Made by a program: the position numbers and the translations under genes. A stretch of 64,000 nucleotides of DNA, from the NCBI GenBank assembly GCA_963281255.1, contig OY725499.1, forward strand, positions 1,434,096-1,498,095, read 5' to 3'. This DNA is from Aphrocallistes beatrix. Lineage: Eukaryota > Porifera > Hexactinellida > Sceptrulophora > Aphrocallistidae. Positions 44,577 to 53,708 of this stretch are shown piece by piece. Below the pieces are notes generated by a model that saw only the letters and a list, made by a program, of their open reading frames with translations, was not told where the DNA came from and searched no databases. Each line of letters begins with the position of its first letter. The first letter of the stretch is position 1.

Positions 44577-45475
44577 ACAAGTGCGCTTCGCTTACTTGCG
44601 CTGCGCGACTTGCAGACACTGCGTATCTGCAGAGTCGCCCTGCGGGCGCCTGAAGTTACTCAATCTAGCTCATTTTGGGAATTCTTTTTATTTATATAAA
44701 TATTTTAAACTAAAGTTAATCAATAATTACTCATATCGATCTGAAAATATAATATTCGAATTCTATACCTCTAAAAACCCCATGTCAACCGTTTGAAGCT
44801 AGTCTCTAGCCTATTTTTGTAATTTGTTTACTTTATGTAACTATTGTAAACAAAGCTAAACAAATAATTTATCGAATCGATCTGAAAATATAATATTCGA
44901 AATCTACACCCCTAAAACCCCATGTCAACCGTTGGAAGCTAGTCTCTAGCCTATTTTTGTAATTTGTTAACTTTATGTAACTATTGTAAACAAAGCTAAA
45001 CAAATAATTTATCGAATCGATCTGAAAATATGATATTCGAAATCTACACCCCTAAACCCCATGTCAACCGTTGGAAGCTAGTCTCTAGCATAATTTTCAA
45101 AATTCGTCAAATTGTGTGAAAATATGTATATAAAGGTTTGAAAACATACACATAACCTTTTACTGCAATACACAATATAATTGGGCCAATTATATAATTT
45201 ATTGCTTTGAAGTATTAATAACAATGACAGCCTACAATATTGTCGTACAATGAATTCTATTGTGAGAGTGAAGCCGTACATAGTATTGTATAGAAAAAGT
45301 GTCAAAATTTGTTTTCTATTTTTTTTGCTGAGGTGTGAAAATTTTGCTTAGATTTTCGAACTTAATCCTAGATTCATCATTTGACACCTACATGCCAATT
45401 TTTGTATCTCTCCGACTTGTCAATTCTTCAATCAATTCGGACAAACAAACAAACAAATCCTAGCATTTTAATATA
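44577..45475 (+). repeat. Family II repeat, copy 2
   Basis: Family I-type head (ACAAGTGCGCTTCGCTTACT), about 2.7 tandem ~132-bp units starting GATCTGAAAATATAATATTC, the AGTATTAATAACAATGACAG block, TTTTTTGCTGAGGTGTGAAA, and the tail TTCAATCAATTCGGACAAAC. It is followed directly by copy 3. Confidence 0.85.
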
Positions 45476-45478
45476 TAA

Positions 45479-46095
45479 CAAGCGCACTTCGCGGCTTGCG
45501 GACACTTTGTGTCCGCAGAGTCACCCTGCGGGCGCCTGGATTTATTCAATCAAGACTATTTTGGGAATTTGTTTACTTTATCTAATATTGTGGACAAAGG
45601 TTAACAAATAGTTTCCCATATCGATCTGAAAATATGATATTCGAATTCTACACCCCTAAAAACCCTATGTCAACCGTTGGAAGCTAGTCTCTGGCATAAT
45701 TTTCAAAATTTATCAAATCGTGTGAAAATATGCATATAAAGGTGTGAAAATATACACATATCCTTTTTTACTGCCATACACTATTATGTAATTGATACAT
45801 TTATATAAGTTATTGCTTTGAAGTATTAATAACAATGACAGCCTACAATAAATAGTGTCGCACAATGAATTCTATTGAGAGAGTGAAGCCGGACATAGTA
45901 TTGTGTAGAAAAAGTGTCAAAATTTGTTTTCCATTTTTTTTTTGCAGAGGTGCGAAAATTTCGCTTAGAATTTCGAACTTAATCCTAGATTCATCATTTG
46001 ACACCTAGGTGCCAATTTTTGTATCTCTACGACTTGCCAATTATTCAATCAATTCGGACAACAAACAAACAAAAAAAATCCTAGCATTTTAATAT
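45479..46095 (+). repeat. Family II repeat, copy 3 (single body unit)
   Basis: Head ACAAGCGCACTTCGCGGCTT is shortened. Only one ~130-bp body unit is present instead of two or three, showing that unit number varies among copies. Tail TTCAATCAATTCGGACAACA is normal. Confidence 0.85.
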
Positions 46096-46163
46096 ATAAG
46101 ATATCCTTACTCTATTAAAACTCAATTAAAGTTTTGTGTATGTATATACGTATATATATATAT

Positions 46164-46625
46164 ACAAACGCGCTTCCTTGCTTGCGCAGTGCGGCTGGCG
46201 GACACTTTGTGTCCGCCAGAGCACCCTTTGGGCGCCTGCGGTCACCATTGATTAGGTATATGCAGGGGTTTATCAAGGTGCTCGGTCGGCACTTTTAGGT
46301 GCCAGCCTGGCATCGTCCGAGGAGCCAAGGTGCTCGCAGTATGATTCGATTTTGGTCCCGGGTTGCTATGACCCCTGGAATTATAACTTCATATAACTTT
46401 TATCACTAGTAAAAAAGTGCCGGATTGTAAAATCCTAGATAAAACCATGGGTATCTGGGAGATAACATCTCCAAATACGTCTGCCATAGTGCTAAAATCG
46501 ATATCGCACGAAAAATCACATAATTTGTCAATTTTTAAGATTTTGATGTGTAATGATGACGTCATAACAGAGTGATGAGTCATCAATTTTTGATAGTAGT
46601 TGGGTCATATTTGAGGTATATTAAT
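46164..46625 (+). repeat. Family I repeat, head half, split by a hAT MITE
   Basis: Head and hairpin (GGCGGACACTTTGTGTCCGC) lead into the body, which continues past the MITE at 46263-46449. The copy ends at the AGGTATATTAA block and runs into a 26-bp motif. The head-side CRE is intact (near 46557); the tail half is absent. Confidence 0.88.
46263..46449. mobile_element. 187-bp hAT MITE inserted in family I
   Basis: Ends CAGGGGTTTATCAAGG and CCTAGATAAAACCATG are complementary at 13 of 16 positions. The flanks GGTATATG and GGTATCTG form an 8-bp duplication with one mismatch. Removing it restores the family I sequence ATTA..TATxTGGGAGATAACATC. Confidence 0.8.
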
Positions 46626-46671
46626 CATCCTTACTATTAAAACTCGATTAATGTATATTTATTTATATATA

Positions 46672-47147
46672 CAGTACCCAGACAAAAGTATTCGACCACC
46701 ACAGAAACTGCCATACAAATAGTGTTAAAGTGGGTCTATTTATAAAGGGATATGTTCTCAAACTGTAAGGAATACTCTATTTTTTATTTCAAATTCGTAA
46801 ACTACACATGCTAATTGCTCATAATTGATAGCCTCAGCTTAATTACTAACTTCCAAGTTAACAAATATCAACATTTGCTACTTGATGCTACTTGTCCTAA
46901 GTCACAGCCATTATAAATGATGGCGTTTAGTGACACAAAGTGGCAGAGGTTGATAATTTTCAACATAAGAATAGGTAATTGAGTTGAAACTCTGAATTAT
47001 GAGTAATTAGAATGTGTAGATTACGAATTTGAACTAAAAATAGAGTATTTTCTACTGTTTAGGGACATGTTCCTTTTTTAAAAGATCTAATTTAGTACTA
47101 TTTGTATGTAAGTTTCGTGGTGGTCGAATACTTTTGTCCGGGTAGTG
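46672..47147. mobile_element. Tc1-related MITE (CAGTACCCAGACAAAAGTAT)
   Basis: TA then CAGTACCCAGACAAAAGTAT plus TCGACCACC; right end GGTGGTCGAATACTTTTGTC plus CGGGTAGTG then TA. The ~29-bp TIRs differ by two bases. Non-coding; inner halves are partly inverted. Confidence 0.88.
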
Positions 47148-47155
47148 TATATATA

Positions 47156-48428
47156 CAGTAGAACGTCAGTTATCCGAACTTCAGTTATCCGAACACTTCA
47201 GTTATCCGAACCCCTTGGTTGACCAAACTAAAATATAATAAATGTATAAATGATGCATCATGAGTTGATAATTGAAATTATTACACTGCCATCATTTTAT
47301 ATACTATTGATGATACCTACATAAGCCAATAAGTATTTTATCCATATTCATCATTATGACTACTTAGTACTGTTGCGTGGTATTCTGAGGCACCGTGGTA
47401 TTTTGAGGCACTAGTCAAATTAACCATGGATATTCAACACGCGTGGTATTCTGAGGTACCGTGGTATTCTGAGGCAACACCAACCTGTGATCATGATGCG
47501 ATCATTTACATAGTTCTAATTTAGACAATGACTTTCCATTTGAGTAGTGGTACTTGTATGTTTTCCCTGCTCTAAATAGTGTATTGTGCTTCATGACCTG
47601 GAATGCTTATTATTAAATAATATGTTTATTCGTCTCATTATTCAGGACATACAATACAAATAGAAAAAAATCTGTGAGTACTGTTGCGTGGTATTCTGAG
47701 ATTTTGTTTGCTTACTCAAATGGCCTTGTGGTTCAATCGGTTTCATCGTAACCTGATAACCACCGCCACCAAATTGTGGAACATGACACAATTTGATGGC
47801 ACGCGACACAATTTACTATGGTAGAACCCCATATGGACCATGAATGAAACATATACTTTATCCATGGTCCATATGGGGTTCTACCATAGTAAATTGTGTC
47901 GCGTGCCATCAAATTGTGTCATGTTCCACAATTTGGTGCCGGTGGTTATCAGGTTACGATGAAACCGATTGAACCACAAGGCCATTTGAGTAAGCAAACA
48001 AAATCTCAGAATACCACGCAACAGTACTCACAGATTTTTTTCTATTTGTATTGTATGTCCTGAATAATGAGACGAATAAACATATTATTTAATAATAAGC
48101 ATTCCAGGTCATGAAGCACAATACACTATTTAGAGCAGGGAAAACATACAAGTACCACTACTCAAATGGAAAGTCATTGTCTAAATTAGAACTATGTAAA
48201 TGATCGCATCATGATCACAGGTTGGTGTTGCCTCAGAATACCACGCAAGTTGAATATCCATGGTTAATTTGACTAGTGCTTCAAAATACCACGGTGCCTC
48301 AGAATACCACGCAACAGTACTACTGACCAACTTTTCTATATAATCACATAACAACTTCAGTTATCCGAACATTTCAGTTATCCGAACCCACGCGGTCCCA
48401 ACCCGTTCGGATAACTGACGTCCTACTG
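47156..48428. mobile_element. pogo-like element (CAGTAGAACGTCAGTTATCC) carrying a nested palindrome
   Basis: TA then CAGTAGAACGTCAGTTATCC; right end GGATAACTGACGTCCTACTG then TA (48429-48430). Subterminal TTCAGTTATCCGAA repeats lie at both ends. Only about 320 bp belong to this element; the rest is the palindrome at 47367-48320. Confidence 0.85.
47367..48320. mobile_element. 954-bp near-perfect palindrome (foldback element)
   Basis: Left arm 47367-47842 and right arm 47863-48320 are nearly identical inverted copies around a 20-bp loop. The arms start GTACTGTTGCGTGGTATTCT, with units of GTGGTATTCTGAGGYACC. The left arm has one extra unit, which accounts for its ~18 additional bases. The very high arm identity suggests recent formation or gene conversion. 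No target duplication could be fixed and there is no coding capacity. Confidence 0.88.
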
Positions 48429-48431
48429 TAT

Positions 48432-48928
48432 CTGTAACGAATTGATTGAAGAAACTGCCGGGTACAGAAAGCTGATTTTTGGCATGTGGGAGTCTTTTGG
48501 CTATGGCTCCAGTAAGTTCTGAGTTTAGACCAAAATGTCGACTCATCATGGAATTATGACGTCATTGTCACATTTCTAAAAGTTAAGCAATACAGTTATT
48601 CGAGCATAACTCAGCCATTATAAGAGATAGAAAGATGAAATTTTAATAGAATCTGTATACTAACATACCTCAAATATGATACAACTATCATCAAAAAATG
48701 ATGACTCATCATTTTATTATGACGTCATCATTACTCATCAAAATTTTAAAAATTGATAAATTTAGTGATTTTTCGTACGATATCGATTATAACAGTTGGA
48801 CAGACGTATTCAGAGATGTTATCTCACATATAATTAATCAATGGTGACCACACGCACCCGCAGGGCGCATCCGGCGGACACAAAGTGTCCGCCTGCCGAG
48901 GAGCGCAAACAAGCGAAGCGCGCTTGTT
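48432..48928 (-). repeat. Family I repeat, full length, both CRE octamers intact
   Basis: From CTGTAACGAATTGATTGAAG to GAAGCGCGCTTGTT, starting next to the TA of the pogo-like element. CRE octamers near 48557 and 48720. Confidence 0.9.
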
Positions 48929-49088
48929 ATAATGATAGTAAAAAGAATTTTAAAATGATTTTACGCTTCTAGAACTTACGCTTCTAGAACTCCACCTTCA
49001 TTACCGATTTCAGTTGTTTAGCCATTGGGTTTGGGGAGCGTGAGGGCGACAATGCTCCTTCAATGATTCTATTTCAGATTAATTAGTA

Positions 49089-49520
49089 ACAAGTGCGATT
49101 CGCTTGCTTGCGCTGCGCGGCTGGCGGACACTTTGTGTCCACCGGAGGCTCCCTTCGGTCGACTGGAGTCACATTGGGTAATTATAAGGAGATGACATCT
49201 CTAAATACGTCTGTCCTACTGTTATAACCGATATCGCATGAAAAATCACCAAATTTATCAATTTTAATTAGTTGCATCATATGTGACGTATGTTAGTATA
49301 CAGATTCTATTAAAATTTCAGCCTTCTATCTCCTACGATGGCTGAGTTATGCTCGAATAACTGTATTGCTTAACTTTTTAAAATGTGACAATGACATTAT
49401 AATTCCATGATGAGTCTACATTTTGGTCTGAGCTCAGAACTGGAGCCATAGCCAAAAGACTCCCACATGCCAAAAATTAGCTTTCTGTGTCGGGCAGTTT
49501 CTTCAATCAATTCGTTGCAT
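49089..49520 (+). repeat. Family I repeat with internal deletion
   Basis: Head and tail are present, but about 50 bp carrying the head-side CRE/AP-1 block are deleted (CAATTTTAATTAGTTGCATC) and the tail-side CRE is mutated (TGACATTA). It lies inverted with respect to the copy at 48432, with about 160 bp of unique DNA between the heads. Confidence 0.88.
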
Positions 49521-49744
49521 ATATATATATATCCAAAAAATTCTAATTCCAAAGTTTTAATCTTATAATGCACACCTCCCCCTCGTGCTAATTTAAAATG
49601 GGATATGTCCGGGTTGAAGCCAGAAGTTGTAAAAAGCGTACTTCTGACATTTAAATAAACTAGTAGCTTGATTTTTGTAATATTTGAGGGTGGTTTTGTA
49701 TCAGCTAATATTATATTTTGATAACCTAAATTCTACCGGTTCCG

Positions 49745-49944
49745 NNNNNNNNNNNNNNNNNNNNNNNNNNNNNNNNNNNNNNNNNNNNNNNNNNNNNNNN
49801 NNNNNNNNNNNNNNNNNNNNNNNNNNNNNNNNNNNNNNNNNNNNNNNNNNNNNNNNNNNNNNNNNNNNNNNNNNNNNNNNNNNNNNNNNNNNNNNNNNNN
49901 NNNNNNNNNNNNNNNNNNNNNNNNNNNNNNNNNNNNNNNNNNNN
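49745..49944. other. Assembly gap of 200 N
   Basis: Exactly 200 undetermined bases, probably a fixed-size scaffold gap. It falls just upstream of a mariner-type transposase relic, whose start may lie in it. Confidence 0.99.
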
Positions 49945-50740
49945 CTAGGAATAGAACTGCCGAACTTATTGATGATGTTAGAGAGGCAGTTGGAAACAGT
50001 CCAAAAAGGTCAATCCGGAAGAGGAGCCAGACTATTGGTATCACAGCTACCACCCTCTGGAGAGTCCTGAAACATGATCTGCGTGTTTTTCCTTATAGAA
50101 TACGGACTAGTCAAAAGCTAACCAATGCAGATATGGCTCAAAAATCATTTCGGAACCTGAGTCATCAGTCGACTGACTCCTTTTGAGTGGGCCCCTCACA
50201 GTCCGGATCTGAGCCAGAGTGGACCATGGGTCACTTATAGGACCCATGACCCATCTGACCCATTGCATGCGTGACCCATGACCCAGTGACCCAGTACGTG
50301 ACCCAGTGACCCAGTATGTGACCCAGTGATCCAGTGACCCAGTGACCCAGTGACCCAGTGACCCAGTATGTGACTCAGTATGTGACCCAGTATGTGACCC
50401 AGTATGTGACCCAGTATGTGACCCAGTATGTGACCCAGTGACCCAGTGACTGGGTCACTGGGTCAAGAGGTCGTGACCCATGACCCAACTGACCCAGCGA
50501 TTTATGTGACCCAAGTGACCCATGGTCCACTCTGATCTGAGCCCCCCGGATTTCTACCTTTGGGGTTATTTGAAGGATAAAGTATATGCTAACTAGCCCA
50601 AAAACATCGGAGAACTCAAAGAATCATCAAGGATGAAATAGGAAATATTCCGGAGTCAGTTTGCAAGGATGTAATGAACAATTTTAGAACATATGCTATA
50701 ACTTACGCATTTTTTGGATTACAGCTTTTTCCTTTTGATA
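49945..50740 (+). pseudogene. mariner-like transposase relic, split by a foldback
   Basis: The frame after the gap reads ELIDDVREAVGNSPKRSIRK, then TTLWRVLKHDLRVFPYRI and QKLTNADMAQ, the DNA-binding half of a mariner-type transposase. A large deletion then leads to EWAPHSPDLS, interrupted by the 318-bp insertion at 50216-50533, and resumes as PPDFYLWGYLKDKVYAN. That is the third-acid block of the mariner type, with Asp instead of Glu. Both earlier catalytic Asp blocks are deleted. A possible TIR pair (ATCCAAAAAAT near 49531 and ATTTTTTGGAT near 50710) is too short to be sure of. Confidence 0.8.
50216..50533. mobile_element. 318-bp foldback made of GTGACCCAGT repeats, 10-bp target duplication
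   Basis: Ends AGAGTGGACCATGGGTCACT and its exact complement AGTGACCCATGGTCCACTCT. GATCTGAGCC is duplicated at 50206-50215 and 50534-50543. The interior is an array of GTGACCCAGT with and without an AT spacer (10-12-bp units). Excising it with one duplication restores the SPDLSPPDF reading of the host transposase exactly. A 10-bp duplication is in the Mutator-like range (9-11 bp); class inferred. Confidence 0.9.
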
Positions 50741-51059
50741 TATTGTCAAAAAGTGTTTTAACTTGATTATTGTTGAATTGTCAAATTTATTTCATAACAT
50801 TGATTGATTTGTGCATAGCCTACTTAATATAAGGCCTGACAGCAACTTAGAAAATAAGGACCAAGGATGAAAGACAAGATGGTAATACTTATCAAACCAC
50901 AATATTTAATATCGAAAATATTATAATAATTAACCACATTTAATATAAATATTATTTGAATGAATACTACTATTGATCATATATTATTCAAAACTTTTAT
51001 ATTACTACACATACGACTAGTCGCCTATTTTGAATCCCCCTACTCTTTCAATAATATTA

Positions 51060-52710
51060 GCTTCTATCTCATTCCGACATGCCAAACTCTTGTTTCTGTC
51101 CCTGGATACAAGAGTAACCACAACGTTGGTGATCGGGTTCCAGTTTTCAAGATGCCTGAAAGTCCACTTGACCTAAAATACAAGAAAAAAGGCTTGGACA
51201 CGTGCTCTTCATCGTGAGGATATAAGTGACCTCAATGTTGTTTACGTATGCATCAAGCACTTTCAGAAAGAAGATGCGACTTCATTTTCAAAGTACCAAA
51301 AGGAGATGGTACTTTTACTGAAGTACTACGCGTGAAACCAACTGAAGGAAGGTACTGTTCCAAGTCTACTACCTGGCTGTCCAGCTTACTACTCAGCTAA
51401 ATCTACTAAACTCGCTTGTCATACGATGCAAAAGAAGAGGATGTGATTAATCAAACCCTGCAACTTAGTTTGAGATTTGAGAGTGAGGAGAAAGTTCATC
51501 GCTAACTCTCTAAAAGACGTGAAAGATAAGTTAACCTTGATTTCACTGCCTAATAGTTGGTTTGTATGGTTTACTAATGAAACATCACGTTCGCTCTCGC
51601 TAAGATGGCTGAAAGAAATATATACATATGCACATTTGTACCTTATCAATTTCTATTTATCTGCCTCAGCCTATTTTCATGTGGACAAAACATCCTCAAT
51701 TCCATAGGCAATTAATGACATCCGACATTGAATCTGTTTTTCAAGAACTTGCTTTAATACACGACTCTAATTCTAAAACACTAAGCAGTCATTCCATATA
51801 CCCCGAACCAAAGAGCATATTAAGGAGGTCATCAATGGTTTAATAACTATTTGATTAACTCTTGTGGTTTTTCCTATGTGTTGTCCTCATATACAAACAG
51901 ATCCATTGGAACACCATTTCGGGCTGTATCGTATGATGTCGAGTTCTAATTACCATGTCACCTAGCGTCGACTCAAACTTTCTAGCATATTAAATATATT
52001 TGCTGACCGACAAGACTCTTGTTTGCTGTCAATTCATCATTTGTCAGGTCCTTTCCTTCTATTTTATTCCACTAGTGATGTTGAATTCAATTTCGAGCCA
52101 TTTCTTGATGAAATTCCCATTATCAACCATTGAATGCAGTCCATAGGTGCTTTAATCATTGGCCTTTATTGCAGGCTACTCTCTCTATCAGTACCTAAAC
52201 TATCGAAACCATCTCATGTCTGGCTTCATATGTTAACAGTTGATAAATAATTTCTGGATTTATCCTCGGATTCTGAGTTTGAACTTTTGCATTTAACGGA
52301 CCGTGGCGGACTTAAGTACCCATCTGAGCCTGTTTTGGATTCTATACTTGTGTTTTATGGTAGAGATTTTATGCCATCGAGAATAATAAAGAGCTGTTGG
52401 CAAAGCTAGTAAGTGGGCCTGTCACTGGAAAAATGGTCCGCGAAAATTTTGGTCCGGGGGACCAATTTTCCATGAAAAAATTGGTCCCCCGGACCAAAAT
52501 TTTCGTGACAGGCCTTCTAGAAAAATGTCAGTTGAACTCACATTGATGTACTTGGAAGATAGTGATAATCGTGATACTAATATTTGGAATTTAATTGTGT
52601 TTAACTGTGAAGTATTCAATCGGAGCATCTTGCAGAAACTTGTTTTTACCGCAGCGAATCGCTTTCTCGCAATCAAGTCAAGAATTATTATTCTCTAGTT
52701 CTTTCGAAAG
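51060..52710 (+). pseudogene. P-type transposase with THAP domain, heavily mutated
   Basis: THAP region: VSVPGYKSNHNVGDRVPVFK, then (shifted frame) WTRALHREDISDLNVVYVCI followed by KHF, i.e. the CxxH end; the first Cys pair has become Val and Tyr. A shared block (VPKGDGTFTEV) links it to the remnant at 20560. The frame at 51477-51707 gives LTLISLPNSWFVWFTNETSR. Later pieces include GTPFRAVSYDVEF, DSEFELLHLTDRGGLKYPSE followed by PVLDSILVFYGRDFM (the LTDRGGLKxPS block I know from P-type transposases), and a C-terminal EVFNRSILQKLVFTAANRFL. Frameshifts and stops throughout; a small hairpin insertion at 52422. Such enzymes recognise the element ends through THAP and cut them. Confidence 0.75.
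52422..52516. mobile_element. Short hairpin insertion (TTGGTCCGGGGGACCAA)
   Basis: GGCCTGTCAC...AATTTTGGTCCGGGGGACCA is mirrored by TGGTCCCCCGGACCAAAATT...GTGACAGGCC. This gives a ~95-bp near-perfect inverted repeat within the P-type transposase relic, between the FMP... and RKMSVELT segments. Its borders are approximate. Confidence 0.65.
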
Positions 52711-53244
52711 TGTAGAAAAGCGCAAATTTAAGAATAATTGAAGAAATGATTATTGGTTTACTTCTGCATTTCTTACTATGTATATTTGTATTACTTTGTT
52801 AATTCTTATTTCTATTATGTAGTTTCTTGGTGTCCTTGATTTTATTTATCTATTATAAACTGAATGCATACAAGTCGCTAGCTAGCTAGCTAGAGTCCGA
52901 ATGAGGAGAGAGAGTTATTATTTCTGTTGTGTGTTGTATTTCTACTAATTATGTTATACGTATAATGTAGTTTGTATGTAATGTACTATTAATATTAAAT
53001 TATGATATCCAATCACCATTCCCACTATACATGATAATTTTAACCACAAGGTAACAGGGCAGTAATGTTTGGGAATTCTGGAGATGCATAGTTAACTTAA
53101 TAACTCAATTCACTGTATTATAGAAAATAAAATTTCCCATCTTGTTGTTCATCCATGGTACATTTACTGTCAGGCCTTATATTAAGTAGGCTATGATTTG
53201 TGGTAATTTTGATTAGGGACCTGTTTTTTTTTAAACACCCTGTA

Positions 53245-53425
53245 TACATGAACAAACATTAATCGAGTTATAATAGTAAGGATATATAACACCCGAATAA
53301 AAATTTAAGAACAGGAGAGGATAGTTTAATATAAGCGGCCAAGAATGTATTATAGAATTAAAAAATATAACAAAGAAGAGTTTCAACAAAATCCTTACTA
53401 TTAAAACTCGATTTTTGATGATACA
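53245..53425. repeat. Two 26-bp motifs in opposite directions
   Basis: A reversed motif near 53255 (ATTAATCGAGTTATAATAGT) and a forward one near 53392 bracket about 110 bp of AT-rich sequence; the second leads into a family I fragment. Confidence 0.6.
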
Positions 53426-53427
53426 GT

Positions 53428-53708
53428 GCTGAAATTTTAATAGAATGTATATTAATTTCACCTATGATACACCTATCATCAAAAAATGATGACTCATCAC
53501 TCTGTTAAGACGCATCATGCATCCAAAATTGAAATATTGACAAATTTTGTGATTTTTCAGTGATATCGACTATAACAGTAAGACTGACGTATTTAGAAAT
53601 GTTATCAGCGTTATAATTAATCAATGTTAGCTTAGGCCCCCAAAGGGCACCTCTTGCGGACACAATGTGTCCATAGATGTGCAGCGGATGCAAGCGAAGT
53701 GCGCTTGT
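53428..53708 (-). repeat. Family I repeat, head half
   Basis: Body from GCTGAAATTTTAATAGAATG to a decayed head (ACACAATGTGTCCATAGATG, AAGTGCGCTTGTAAG). The CRE octamer is gone (AAGACGCATCAT); AP-1-like TGACTCATCA remains. Confidence 0.8.

Larger units (their letters stand above)
50814..53195 (+). mobile_element. P-like element D, 2.38 kb, with 7-bp target duplication
   Basis: Left end CATAGCCTACTTAATATAAG, right end CTTATATTAAGTAGGCTATG, with perfect inverted ends over about 28 bp. ATTTGTG is duplicated at 50807-50813 and 53196-53202. It contains the transposase relic described separately. This is the only copy in the window with both ends and long coding remains, so it is the best guide to the family's autonomous form. 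Confidence 0.88.

Noticed and set aside
47735..47800. tRNA-like B-box (GGTTCAATCGG) in the palindrome
   Set aside because: No A-box at proper distance and no cloverleaf could be drawn; it pairs instead with the other palindrome arm.
50276..50460. GTGACCCAGT array as an independent minisatellite
   Set aside because: The array lies wholly between perfect TIRs and a 10-bp duplication, so it is the interior of a foldback element.
52879..52900. GCTAGCTAGCTAGCTA tract as a regulatory site
   Set aside because: A short tetranucleotide microsatellite near the end of the P-like relic; no further support.
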